The notes beneath the pieces were generated by a model. It made no database searches, was not told the DNA's origin, and saw nothing but the letters and a program-made list of their open reading frames with translations. Positions 25,732 to 33,999 of a stretch of DNA of 64,000 nt are shown piece after piece. The translations under genes were made by a program, and so were the position numbers. The stretch is from Pseudomonas sp. WN033 (GTDB taxonomy: Bacteria > Pseudomonadota > Gammaproteobacteria > Pseudomonadales > Pseudomonadaceae): the NCBI GenBank assembly GCA_002287035.1, contig NSKG01000004.1, forward strand, positions 186,001-250,000, given 5' to 3'. How positions within the stretch are numbered: the stretch's first letter is position 1; every line of letters begins with the position of its first letter.

Positions 25732-27096
25732 GTGACGGCAGAGCATGATGCAGCTGTTGGAGGGCGGGCAGTGGTGCCGGTGAGTTTTTATCAGGCTTTT
25801 GTGTTCTGGTTGAAGTTGGGGTTTATCAGTTTCGGTGGCCCTGCCGGCCAGATCGCGATCATGCACGAAGAGCTGGTGGAGAAGCGCCGCTGGCTGTCGG
25901 AGCGGCGTTTTCTCCATGCCCTGAACTATTGCATGTTGCTGCCGGGGCCTGAGGCACAGCAACTGGCGATCTATATCGGCTGGCTGTTGCATCGGACCTG
26001 GGGTGGGGTTGTTGCCGGTGTGCTGTTCGTGCTGCCGTCGTTGTTCATTCTGATTGCGTTGGGTTGGGTTTATCTGGCGTTTGGCGATGTGCCGCTGGTG
26101 GCCGGGATTTTCTATGGCATCAAGCCAGCGGTAACGGCTGTCGTGTTTCAGGCCGCCTGGCGGATTGGCGGACGGGCGTTGAAGAATCGTTGGTTGTGGG
26201 CGATTGCCGCAGCGGCCTTTGTGGCGATCTTTTTCCTCCGACTGCCATTTCCGCTGATCGTGATCGGTGCCGGTGTATTGGGGGCTCTGGGTGGCTGGCT
26301 GGCACCACGCTACTTCCAGTTGGGTGGCGGTCATGGGGTAGCGGACCAGCACTATGGCCCGGCTGTGATCGATGATGACACGCCGCCGCCAGAGCATGCG
26401 CGCTTTAGCTGGTGGCGGTTGACGCGTCTGTTGCTGGTAGGCGGGGTGTTGTGGTTGCTACCGATGGCGTTGCTGGTGGCGTTGTATGGCTGGCAGGGTC
26501 ACTTGACCCAGATGGGGTGGTTCTTCACCAAGGCGGCACTGTTAACCTTTGGTGGCGCCTATGCGGTGTTGCCCTATGTCTACCAGGGGGCGGTGACCGG
26601 CCATGGCTGGGTCACCCCAACCCAGATGATCGATGGTCTGGCGCTGGGTGAAAGCACCCCCGGGCCGCTGATCATGGTGGTGGCTTTTGTCGCTTTTGTC
26701 GGTGGCTATGTTCTGGAGTTGTTCGGCCCGGAGCAGGCGTTTCTTGCCGGTGCCCTGGCGGCGACCCTGGTTACCTGGTTCACTTTCCTGCCGTCTTTCC
26801 TGTTCATTCTGGGCGGCGGGCCGCTGGTCGAGTCGACCCATAACGAGCTGAAGTTTACTGCACCGCTGACCGGGATTACGGCTGCGGTGGTCGGGGTGAT
26901 TCTCAATCTGGCGCTGTTCTTCGGTTACCACGTGCTCTGGCCGCAGGGTTTTGACGGGCGCTTCGACTGGGCTTCGGCCGTGATTGCGGCTCTGGCGGCC
27001 CTGGCGCTGTTGCACTTCAAGCGCGGGGTGATGGAGACCCTGGCCGGTGCGGCGCTGCTGGGCTTGCTGGTGTTCTGGCTGGGGTTAGCGCCCTGA
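25732..27096 (+). CDS. chrA: Chromate transporter, long CHR family
   Basis: Bidomain CHR membrane protein, 454 residues, starting with GTG at 25732. The two CHR halves have matching motifs: FGGPAGQIAIMHEELVEKRRWLSERRF with LPGPEAQQLAIYIGW in the first (residues 30-85) and LTFGGAYAVLPYV with ALGESTPGPLIMVVAFVAF in the second (about 275-325). Such proteins export chromate with protons. A related anion (sulfate-like) is possible; rhodanese and YeeE-type genes follow 103 bp later on the same strand. Confidence 0.88.
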   Translation: MTAEHDAAVGGRAVVPVSFYQAFVFWLKLGFISFGGPAGQIAIMHEELVEKRRWLSERRFLHALNYCMLLPGPEAQQLAIYIGWLLHRTWGGVVAGVLFVLPSLFILIALGWVYLAFGDVPLVAGIFYGIKPAVTAVVFQAAWRIGGRALKNRWLWAIAAAAFVAIFFLRLPFPLIVIGAGVLGALGGWLAPRYFQLGGGHGVADQHYGPAVIDDDTPPPEHARFSWWRLTRLLLVGGVLWLLPMALLVALYGWQGHLTQMGWFFTKAALLTFGGAYAVLPYVYQGAVTGHGWVTPTQMIDGLALGESTPGPLIMVVAFVAFVGGYVLELFGPEQAFLAGALAATLVTWFTFLPSFLFILGGGPLVESTHNELKFTAPLTGITAAVVGVILNLALFFGYHVLWPQGFDGRFDWASAVIAALAALALLHFKRGVMETLAGAALLGLLVFWLGLAP

Positions 27097-27199
27097 TCTG
27101 CGGTTATATGCTTATCGGTAAATAATATGGGGTCGGCGCCACGTGGGGCCCGGGACAGGCTAGGCTTGAATATGCCAAGGTCTACGTGGAGGCCGTGTC

Positions 27200-28129
27200 A
27201 TGCGTTGCAAATCCCTGTTTGCCGTCCTGTTGGGGACGGTGTTTTTTGTGTTCCAGGCCAGCCGGGTTTTAGCCGGCGCGGCGGATGTGCTGGTCAGCAC
27301 TGCCTGGCTGGAGGAAAACCTCGATAATCCTGACGTCCGTATCGTGGAGGTCAGCGTCAACCCCGGCCAGTTCGAGCGGGCCCATATTCCCGGTGCGGTG
27401 AACTTCGTCTGGCATACCGATCTGGTTGATCCGGTTCAGCGTGATATTGCCTCGGCGGAAAACTTTCAGAAACTGCTGCGTGAGGCCGGCATTTCCGATA
27501 GCACCACGGTGATTCTCTATGGTGACACCAACAACTGGTTTGCGGCCTGGGGTGCCTGGATCTTCGACGTATACGCTGTGCCGAACGTCAAGCTGCTCGA
27601 TGGTGGCCGGGCGAAATGGGAGGATGAAAGCCGGCCCATGACCAACCGGGTGGCCAGCTATGCACCGGGCAATGTTACCCTGGGTGAGCGCAATGAAATG
27701 ATTCGCGCGCGGCTTAGTGATGTGATGGCGGTGGTCGATGGTAGTGAGCAGGCCAAACTGGTGGATATTCGTTCGCCCGACGAGTACAGCGGCCGGATTT
27801 TCGCTCCACCGGGTGTCCAGGAGCTGGCGGTGCGCGCCGGGCATATTCCCGGGGCAGTGAATGTGCCTTGGGGTGAGGCGGTGGCCGCCGATGGCACCTT
27901 CAAGTCTGCCGATGAACTGCGCAAGGTCTATGCCGCAGTGGGTATCGATGGCAGCGAGCCGGTCATCACTTATTGCCGGATTGGCGAGCGTTCCAGTCAT
28001 ACCTGGTTTGCCCTGAGCAAGATCCTCGGCTATGAGGTACGTAACTACGATGGTTCCTGGACCGAATATGGAAACACCGTAGGGGTGCCGGTGGTGAATC
28101 TGGCAGGTACTGTCTGGGGCGGCAAATAG
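27200..28129 (+). CDS. Periplasmic two-domain sulfurtransferase (rhodanese)
   Basis: 309 residues. Signal peptide (MRCKSLFAVLLGTVFFVFQASRVLAG) then two rhodanese domains (about 30-150 and 165-300). The catalytic loop of the second domain is CRIGERS (about Cys254). The first domain has the same fold but Asp in the loop (YGDTNN), so it is inactive, as in thiosulfate:cyanide sulfurtransferases. The RIGER loop departs from the RxGxR-type loops of mercaptopyruvate enzymes, favouring thiosulfate. Next to a YeeE/YedE transporter, which suggests periplasmic sulfur transfer; an AGG-type site precedes the ATG. Confidence 0.9.
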   Translation: MRCKSLFAVLLGTVFFVFQASRVLAGAADVLVSTAWLEENLDNPDVRIVEVSVNPGQFERAHIPGAVNFVWHTDLVDPVQRDIASAENFQKLLREAGISDSTTVILYGDTNNWFAAWGAWIFDVYAVPNVKLLDGGRAKWEDESRPMTNRVASYAPGNVTLGERNEMIRARLSDVMAVVDGSEQAKLVDIRSPDEYSGRIFAPPGVQELAVRAGHIPGAVNVPWGEAVAADGTFKSADELRKVYAAVGIDGSEPVITYCRIGERSSHTWFALSKILGYEVRNYDGSWTEYGNTVGVPVVNLAGTVWGGK

Positions 28130-28220
28130 CTGCTGCCGAGGCTGTGGCGGTGGGCGTTAATTCCCGCCGCCCGATCAAACGTTCGCCGTAGCTCCTCCGG
28201 GCTGCGGCCTGGGGCGGGGG

Positions 28221-29411
28221 ATGCCTATGCTGCGGACGGAGGTAGCGCAGCGGTCGTCATGGTTGTTACTGGCGACGGCTGCGTTGGTGGTCTTTGGGTT
28301 GTTGCTCTGGGCCTGGGTGCTGGCCACACCAACTCCCGCCGGGCGGGCACTGAGTTTCTCGCTGCTGAGTGGGGCTGTGTTCGGGGTCTTGTTGCAGCGC
28401 TCGCGATTCTGCTTTTTCTGCATTACCCGTGACTTCTTCGAACAGGGCGATGCCCGTGGCCTGCTGGGGCTGGTGACTGCGTTGGTAGTTGGTACGCTCG
28501 GTTATCACGCGCTGTTCGGCACCTTTGTACCTGATCCTCTATCCGGCCGTCTGCCGCCGGATGCCCATATCGGTCCCTTGAGCTGGGTACTGGCGCTGGG
28601 TGCGCTGGTGTTCGGCCTGGGTATGGCTGTGTCTGGTTCGTGCATTAGCGCCCATCTGTATCGTTTGGGTGAGGGTTCGCCGGTGGCGCCCTTTGCCCTG
28701 AGCGGTGCGTTGCTGGGGTTTGCCCTGGGGTTTATGAGCTGGAACCGGTTGTATCTGCTGGCCATTGAGCAGGGGCCGGTCATCTGGCTGCCTGGGCGGC
28801 TGGGGTATGGCGGTTCATTGCTGCTGCAGTTGAGTTTGCTCGCGGCGTTGGCCTGGCTGCTGGCTCGTTTGGAGCGCCCCGCAGAGCTTGAGCCGTCGGT
28901 GAGCCTGGGGCAGGCGCTATGGCGTCGGCGTTGGCCTGTTCATATCGGCGGCATTCTGATTGGCATGTTGGCGGTGATCAGTTACCTGCGGGTGGCGCCA
29001 CTGGGGGTAACGGCTGAGCTGGGCAGCCTGTCGCGCACGGCGGCCAGCGGGCTGGGCCTGCTGCCGGAGCGGCTATTGGGATTGGACGGGTTTTCCGGAT
29101 GCGCGACTGTGGTCAAGCAGACGCTGTTGTCCAATAACGGAGTGTTTGTGGCCGGGTTGGTGCTGGGTGCCTGGGCCGTGGCACTGCTCAGTGGTGATTG
29201 GCAGCCCCGCTGGCCACGATTGGGAGAGGCGCTACGCGGGCTGTTGGGCGGGGTCATGTTGGGGTATGGGGCAATGCTGGCGCTGGGCTGCACGGTCGGC
29301 ACGCTGCTGTCCGGGATCATGGCTGGCGCCGCATCAGGCTGGATGTTTGCGCTGTTCTGCGTACTGGGAGTATGGCTGGGGTTGCAGCTCAAGCGTTGGG
29401 TCGGTTGGTAA
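28221..29411 (+). CDS. YeeE/YedE thiosulfate-type transporter
   Basis: 396-residue inner-membrane protein of the YeeE/YedE (TsuA-like) family, about nine or ten helices in two pseudo-repeats. The conserved cysteines of the family are present: RSRFCFFC (residues about 63-70), SGSCISAH (about 139), SGCATV (about 292) and LGCTVGTLLSGIMAGAASGW (about 353). In TsuA these form a relay for thiosulfate uptake. With the upstream rhodanese it likely makes a sulfur-uptake pair. The ATG at 28227 is an equal alternative start. Confidence 0.88.
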   Translation: MPMLRTEVAQRSSWLLLATAALVVFGLLLWAWVLATPTPAGRALSFSLLSGAVFGVLLQRSRFCFFCITRDFFEQGDARGLLGLVTALVVGTLGYHALFGTFVPDPLSGRLPPDAHIGPLSWVLALGALVFGLGMAVSGSCISAHLYRLGEGSPVAPFALSGALLGFALGFMSWNRLYLLAIEQGPVIWLPGRLGYGGSLLLQLSLLAALAWLLARLERPAELEPSVSLGQALWRRRWPVHIGGILIGMLAVISYLRVAPLGVTAELGSLSRTAASGLGLLPERLLGLDGFSGCATVVKQTLLSNNGVFVAGLVLGAWAVALLSGDWQPRWPRLGEALRGLLGGVMLGYGAMLALGCTVGTLLSGIMAGAASGWMFALFCVLGVWLGLQLKRWVGW

Positions 29412-29445
29412 GGCAGGAGGTTTGCTTGGTTGCCACGGCACCTCT

Positions 29446-29592
29446 CCAGTGTTGGCCCAGCTGTCGCTGATCTGTTCTGGACACGCCGTAAACCCATCCC
29501 TGGGGGCTTGACGATGCCCATCCAGGGCATCGACAGTCCAGAACAGATCAGCGCCAACAGGGCTACTGAGCTTGTGTGCAATTAATCAGTGT
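29446..29592. repeat. Long palindromic repeat (type D)
   Basis: Outer arms TGTTGGC / GCCAACA (29450-29456 / 29553-29559), middle arms GCTGATCTGTTCTGGAC 29466-29482 / GTCCAGAACAGATCAGC 29536-29552 (perfect), and an inner hairpin GATGCCC-ATCCA-GGGCATC 29513-29531. It fills the convergent gap between the YeeE gene and the M48 gene and can act as a terminator. Part of the same repeat (AACACTGATTAA and GTGCTGATCTGTTC) reappears at 42384-42435 in inverted orientation. Confidence 0.8.
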
Positions 29593-29596
29593 TGCC

Positions 29597-30409
29597 TTAG
29601 CGCTTGGCGGCTTCGTACAACGGCTGCACGCGCGGAATAGCGTTCTGCAGGTTCTGAATCCGCCCCGAGTGTGACGGGTGAGTGCTGAGGAAGGCCGGTG
29701 GCTGGCCTTGCGAGGCACTGGCCATCTTCTGCCATAAGGTGACTGCAGCCTGCGGGTTGTAGCCAGCCCGGGCGGCCAGCTCCAGGCCGATCAGGTCGGC
29801 TTCGGTTTCGTTGCCGCGGCTGTTGGGCAGGGTCAGGCCATATTGTACGGCGGCGTCGGCGGCCTGGCGGCTGACTTCACCCAGCCCCAGCAGAGCAGTA
29901 GCGACCTGGGTGCCAGTCTGAGTTACGTAGGCGCGGGAGATGGCTTCACGGCCATGTTCACGCAGGGCGTGGGCAATTTCGTGGCCCATGATCTGGGCAA
30001 TTTCATCGTCGGTCAGGTTCAGCTTCTCGACGATGCCGGTGTAGAAGATGATCTTGCCGCCGGGCATGCAACTGGCGTTGAGCTGGTCGCTCTTGATCAG
30101 GTTGACCTCCCAATTCCAGCTCGGCGCATCGGCGCGGAAGTGCCGGGTCTGCGGGATCAGGTCGTTGGAAATGCGGCGCAGGCGGTTAAGCATCGCGGTG
30201 TCAGTATTGAGGACTTTCTTTTCCCTGGCCTCTTCGAGCATCTTGGCATAGGACTCGGCAGCCATCTGGTCGACCTGGGCGCTCGACAGGGCGCTGAACA
30301 TGTACTGCTGGCGCTGTACACCAACGGCACCGCCATCGGTGGTTTGTACAGTTTCACAACCGGCCAGCCAGATTAGCGGCAGGCCCAGAATTAGTGCACG
30401 GATACGCAT
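29597..30409 (-). CDS. M48-family metalloprotease lipoprotein
   Basis: Periplasmic Zn-dependent protease, 270 residues from the ATG at 30409 (MRIRALILGLPLIWLAGCET), giving a lipobox with Cys18. Catalytic HEIAH motif in IMGHEIAHALREH (about residue 133) and the third zinc ligand in NETEADLIGLELA (about Glu195). No membrane helix beyond the signal, as in the soluble Loip/YggG type. Likely envelope quality control. Divergent from the chemoreceptor gene. Confidence 0.9.
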   Translation of the reverse strand: MRIRALILGLPLIWLAGCETVQTTDGGAVGVQRQQYMFSALSSAQVDQMAAESYAKMLEEAREKKVLNTDTAMLNRLRRISNDLIPQTRHFRADAPSWNWEVNLIKSDQLNASCMPGGKIIFYTGIVEKLNLTDDEIAQIMGHEIAHALREHGREAISRAYVTQTGTQVATALLGLGEVSRQAADAAVQYGLTLPNSRGNETEADLIGLELAARAGYNPQAAVTLWQKMASASQGQPPAFLSTHPSHSGRIQNLQNAIPRVQPLYEAAKR

Positions 30410-30496
30410 GGGTGGATTCCTTTCAGAAGTTACCACTGAATTTTATCCTTTGACCGGTCGCCTGGCCAAAGTATTCATGGCGGTAGGGAAAAATCC

Positions 30497-30523
30497 TGAA
30501 GATTTTTTGTGCCCCGCCGATAA
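30497..30523 (+). promoter_or_regulatory. Sigma-28 (FliA) promoter for the chemoreceptor gene
   Basis: TGAAGATT (30497-30504) then 11 bp then GCCGATAA (30516-30523): 6 of 8 and 8 of 8 matches to TAAAGTTT-N11-GCCGATAA. It lies 33 bp before the ATG, as expected for motility-class genes. Confidence 0.85.
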
Positions 30524-30556
30524 GCCCTGCATGGGGTTAGATATTGAGGGTCGACG

Positions 30557-32692
30557 ATGAAGTTCAAGTCCATTCAGCTATCCATTGCGGTGCTGGCCGG
30601 TGCCAGTCTGTTTGTCGCCGTGGGTGCCATGACGCTGTACACATTGTATGCCTCCGACCGCAGCCAGGACTTTGTCCAGGCGCGCAGCCAGCAGTTGCTG
30701 GAAGGATTGGTCGAAGAGCGTTTGGCAGGGATAGCCGAAGGGGAGAGTGAGCGTATTCGCCGGCGTCTGGAGTATCCGCTGGTGGTTACCGGGCAGTTGG
30801 CGACGCTCAATCAGATGCTGGGTGAAGTGCAGGATGACGCCCTGCCCAGTCTGATGATGAGTCGTGAGGAAATGAATCGGGTCACGCGTAAGCTGCTCGA
30901 AGTCAACTCCGACCTGCTGAGCCTGTATGTAGCCTGGGAACCTAATTCGCTGGATGACCTGGACGAATACTATGAAGGGGTGACGACTGACGGGTATGAG
31001 GGATCAGGGCGATTCATGCCCTGGTGGTACCGTGATGACAGCGGCAACCTGGTGCTGGAGGCGTTAACCGAACTGGAAAGCACCAATCTGCTGCCAACCG
31101 GGGTCAGGGAGGGTGAATATTACCTGTGTCCGAAGGAAACCTTGCGTCCCTGCGTGATTGATCCGGCCGCTTATGAAATGGCTGGGCAGATGCAACTGCT
31201 GTCATCGTTCAATGTGCCGATCATGGTTGATGGCGAGTTCATGGGAATTGTTGGTGCTGACTTGTCGCTGAACTTTATTCAGAGGATGCTCGAGCAAAGC
31301 AATGCCAGCCTCTACAACGGTAGCGGCAAACAGGCATTGATCAGCACTAATCAGCGCCTTGTAGCCTATACCGGCAATGATGCACAGCCGGGTGACCCGG
31401 CCGAACGTATTCTTGATGCCAATGAGCTTGCCAACCTGGCTCGTCTCGGCGACAGCCTGATTTATGAGGTTGATGAAGAGGGTGGGCACATTGAGCTGAT
31501 CATGCCGATTCGTTTTGCTGGCACAGATGCGCGTTGGGTCTATCTGATTACCCTGCCGCTGGATGCGGTGATGAGTGACTTGCTGAGCCTGCAGGGTGAG
31601 CTGGAACGCCAGCAGGCCAGCGACTCCATGACCATGGTGATCATCGGTCTTTTGGTGTCGCTGGCCGGGGTAGGGGGCATGGCGCTGGTGGGCTACAGCC
31701 TGGCGCGCCCGGCCCGGCAGTTGTCGAGCATGCTGGAAGGTATCGCCCAGGGTGAAGGGGATTTGACCCGGCGTCTGGAAATCGACCGTGCTGATGAGCT
31801 TGGCGCTATTGCCCGTGGCTTCAATGCTTTCCTCGACAAGTTGCAGGCCATGATGCGTGAGGTGGTTGGCTCGGTGCAGCAGGTGACCGATGCCTCGGAA
31901 ACCACCGCCGATATCGCCATGCGCACCAACGACGGGGTGCAGCGTCAGCTCAGCGAGATCGATCTGGTTGCTACGGCGGTAACGGAAATGACTGCTACCG
32001 CCCAGGATGTGGCGCGCAATGCGACCCAGGCGGCCGAGGCAGCCAGCAATGCCGATGGCTCGGCCAACCATGGTCGGGAAGTGGTGCGGGCGACCTCGCA
32101 GACCATTCAGCATCTGGCTGAGGATATCCAGCGCGCGGTGCTCAGCGTGCAGGACCTGGCCCGCGACAGCGAGAATATCACTGGTATTTTGCACACCATT
32201 CGCGGTATCGCCGAGCAGACCAATCTGCTGGCGCTCAATGCTGCGATTGAGGCGGCCCGGGCTGGTGAGCAGGGGCGCGGCTTTGCGGTAGTGGCCGACG
32301 AGGTGCGCAATCTGGCGCAGAAGACCCAGGCTTCGACCGAAGAAATTCAGCAAATGATCGAGCAGCTCCAGCAAGGTACCCGGGAAACCGTCAAGGTCAT
32401 GGAGCAGAGTCGGGCTCAGACCGAGCAAAGCGTGCTGCAGGCTGAGGAGGCCGATGCCGCCCTGACCTCGATCACTCAGGCGGTGTCGATCATCAATGAG
32501 ATGAACACCCAGATTGCCAGTGCCGCCGAGGAGCAGAGTGCGGTAGCTGAGGATATCAATCGTAATGTGGCAACCATTGATCAGGTCGCCAAGTCGGTAG
32601 CCGAGGGGGCTCAGGAGGCTTCTGAGGCCAGTGCCGGGCTGACCAAGCTGGCTGAGCACCAGCGCCGCCTGATCAACCAGTTCCGGGTTTGA
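30557..32692 (+). CDS. Methyl-accepting chemotaxis protein with dCache sensor
   Basis: 711 residues, membrane chemoreceptor. N-terminal helix (about 7-29), a periplasmic dCache domain (about 40-340, with [13 protein letters not shown] and [11 protein letters not shown] in the two sub-domains), second helix [23 protein letters not shown] (about 358-380), HAMP (about 385-435) and signalling domain with the hairpin tip [40 protein letters not shown]. Methylation helices lie on either side. No C-terminal CheR-docking pentapeptide (ends NQFRV). The sigma-28 promoter ties it to the flagellar regulon. Ligand cannot be read, though dCache receptors of Pseudomonas often bind amino acids. Confidence 0.93.
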   Translation: MKFKSIQLSIAVLAGASLFVAVGAMTLYTLYASDRSQDFVQARSQQLLEGLVEERLAGIAEGESERIRRRLEYPLVVTGQLATLNQMLGEVQDDALPSLMMSREEMNRVTRKLLEVNSDLLSLYVAWEPNSLDDLDEYYEGVTTDGYEGSGRFMPWWYRDDSGNLVLEALTELESTNLLPTGVREGEYYLCPKETLRPCVIDPAAYEMAGQMQLLSSFNVPIMVDGEFMGIVGADLSLNFIQRMLEQSNASLYNGSGKQALISTNQRLVAYTGNDAQPGDPAERILDANELANLARLGDSLIYEVDEEGGHIELIMPIRFAGTDARWVYLITLPLDAVMSDLLSLQGELERQQASDSMTMVIIGLLVSLAGVGGMALVGYSLARPARQLSSMLEGIAQGEGDLTRRLEIDRADELGAIARGFNAFLDKLQAMMREVVGSVQQVTDASETTADIAMRTNDGVQRQLSEIDLVATAVTEMTATAQDVARNATQAAEAASNADGSANHGREVVRATSQTIQHLAEDIQRAVLSVQDLARDSENITGILHTIRGIAEQTNLLALNAAIEAARAGEQGRGFAVVADEVRNLAQKTQASTEEIQQMIEQLQQGTRETVKVMEQSRAQTEQSVLQAEEADAALTSITQAVSIINEMNTQIASAAEEQSAVAEDINRNVATIDQVAKSVAEGAQEASEASAGLTKLAEHQRRLINQFRV

Positions 32693-32703
32693 TCAGGGGT
32701 TGA

Positions 32704-33351
32704 TCATGGCTGGACCAGGGGCCCGGTCGGCGTACAGCAGATCGGCCCCTGGGTTTGCGGGCTACTCATTGCCGGGGTTACCGGGTGCATCAGCTCAACC
32801 CGTGAGTCGGCATTGAGCAGTAGTGGTTGCAGGGCCTCCGTCGCGGTGGCGTTGGCCAGCCACAGGCTTTGCTCGGCCTGATTGAGGCTGACCGGCATAC
32901 GCTCGGCCAGGCGACTGCTCAGGCCCTTGGCGGGCACTGTGATCAGCGCACAACTGTCCCAATAGCTGCCGTCATCCAGACTGTAGCGCTCCCATAGCCC
33001 GGCCAGGGCCAGGCCACCTTCCCGGCGACGCAGATACCAGGGCTGCTTGCGCCCGCCCTGGCTATGCCAGAGAAAGTAGCCATCCACCGGTATCAGACAG
33101 CGACGCTGGGCAAGGGCCTGGCGGAACATCGGTTTGTCATGCAGGTATTCGGCCTGGGCGCTGAATGGTGCCCGGCTCAAGTCGCGCAGCCAGCCGGGCG
33201 TCAAGTTCCACAGAGTCTGGACGCACTCCAGACGATTATCAGTCTTGCGCAGGATCAGCAACCGCTGGCCTGGCGCCAGATTCCAGCTGGGCTGCCAGTC
33301 GGCAGGGGGCGTGCGGTGCGGGGCATTGAACTGGGCCAGGCGTCCGCTCAT
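32704..33351 (-). CDS. SRAP-fold protein without catalytic residues
   Basis: 215 residues of the SRAP (HMCES/YedK, formerly SOS response-associated peptidase) family; conserved frame elements are WNLAPGQ (23-29), TLWNLTPGWL, CLIPVDGYF (85-93) and ERMPVSL (150-156). The four residues that form the DNA-protein crosslink in YedK are all changed: Cys2 is Ser (MSGRLAQF), Asn75 is Ser64 (FSAQAE for INARAE), Glu105 is Leu94 (GYFLW for GYFEW) and His160 is Ala149 (LAERMP for IHDRMP). The ATG overlaps the DUF2007 stop by 4 bp, so MSGR is the genuine N-terminus. It cannot work by the known chemistry; binding of abasic ssDNA without crosslinking is one possibility. Confidence 0.85.
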   Translation of the reverse strand: MSGRLAQFNAPHRTPPADWQPSWNLAPGQRLLILRKTDNRLECVQTLWNLTPGWLRDLSRAPFSAQAEYLHDKPMFRQALAQRRCLIPVDGYFLWHSQGGRKQPWYLRRREGGLALAGLWERYSLDDGSYWDSCALITVPAKGLSSRLAERMPVSLNQAEQSLWLANATATEALQPLLLNADSRVELMHPVTPAMSSPQTQGPICCTPTGPLVQP

Positions 33352-33608
33352 GTCAGGGCTGGCTCACTTTCGGGGTCATCAAACTCATCATCCAGTGGGG
33401 TGGCGTGTTGCCAGTCGTTGATCAGTTCGCGGGCCAGCCCCAGGTCCGCAGGCTCGACCCAGAGCCCCAGCAGGTCATGAGCCGGCAATTCTCCTACCGC
33501 ACCCTGCAGGTACTGGCCGGTGAGGTGGCAACGGATATGGTGGCTGCTCAGCAACTGTTTTAGCAGCTCGGCTTCGATCAGATCACGGGGGTTATAGGCG
33601 CACAGCAT
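33348..33608 (-). CDS. DUF2007 putative signal-transducing protein
   Basis: 86 residues (MLCAYNPRDLIEAELLKQLL start). The DUF2007 pattern is present: NPRDLIEAELLKQLLSSHHIRCHLTGQYLQGAVGELPAHDLLGLWVEPADLGLARELINDW, a small alpha/beta fold with an acidic C-terminal tail. Start chosen at 33608 because the upstream codons show no family similarity and overlap the CPXCG gene. It is sandwiched between the CPXCG gene (10 bp) and the SRAP gene (4-bp overlap). No biochemical function is known for the family. Confidence 0.82.
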   Translation of the reverse strand: MLCAYNPRDLIEAELLKQLLSSHHIRCHLTGQYLQGAVGELPAHDLLGLWVEPADLGLARELINDWQHATPLDDEFDDPESEPALT

Positions 33609-33618
33609 GGCGTAGTGG

Positions 33619-33813
33619 TCAGTCCTGCTCGCGGCGCAGGTCGATATGATAACCGTCCTGGTCGGGATCGATCCACAGGTTGACATGGATCGCCTGACAG
33701 CAGACCTGACAGTCCTCAGTATAGGACTGACTGCCTCCGGTTAGGTCCAGCAATAAAGTAATCGCCTCGCCGCAGTGGGGGCATTGCAGCATGGCTTCTT
33801 CGAGCGCTTGCAT
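33619..33813 (-). CDS. CPXCG-motif zinc-ribbon protein
   Basis: 64 residues, with two Cys pairs LQCPHCGE and EDCQVCCQA spaced by about 25 residues, fitting a zinc ribbon of the cysteine-rich CPXCG family. Between and after them are acidic and beta-prone segments (TYTEDC-like GGSQSYTEDCQ and IHVNLWIDPDQDGYHIDLR). Several ATG codons are possible; that at 33813 has the best ribosome site (GGAGG at 8 bases). First gene of a three-gene unit with DUF2007 and the SRAP protein. Confidence 0.78.
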   Translation of the reverse strand: MQALEEAMLQCPHCGEAITLLLDLTGGSQSYTEDCQVCCQAIHVNLWIDPDQDGYHIDLRREQD

Positions 33814-33999
33814 GGGCATGACCTCCGGCAGTGATCTAGGCTGTGACATTCAGTGTAGTCCGATCGTCAACCGGGCGAAACTGACCAGAGCAATTGAGAC
33901 TCTGGAGCAGGCACCGCATAATGCGCGGCCTGAAGGAAACCCAGGAATGCTGTTGAGCGTTCAGGGTTTCGCTTACACCCATGCGTGACGAGGATGCCC

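Noticed and set aside
25732..29411. Horizontally acquired metal/sulfur island
   Set aside because: Codon pattern looks like that of the surroundings and there are no integrase, transposase or tRNA borders.
31202..32659. 485-codon open frame opposite the chemoreceptor
   Set aside because: Antisense to a strongly conserved signalling domain; Leu/Gly-rich translation with no recognisable domain.
32704..33351. SRAP start shifted so that MCGR lies elsewhere
   Set aside because: The MSGR start overlaps the upstream stop, and no alternative MCGR occurs in frame.
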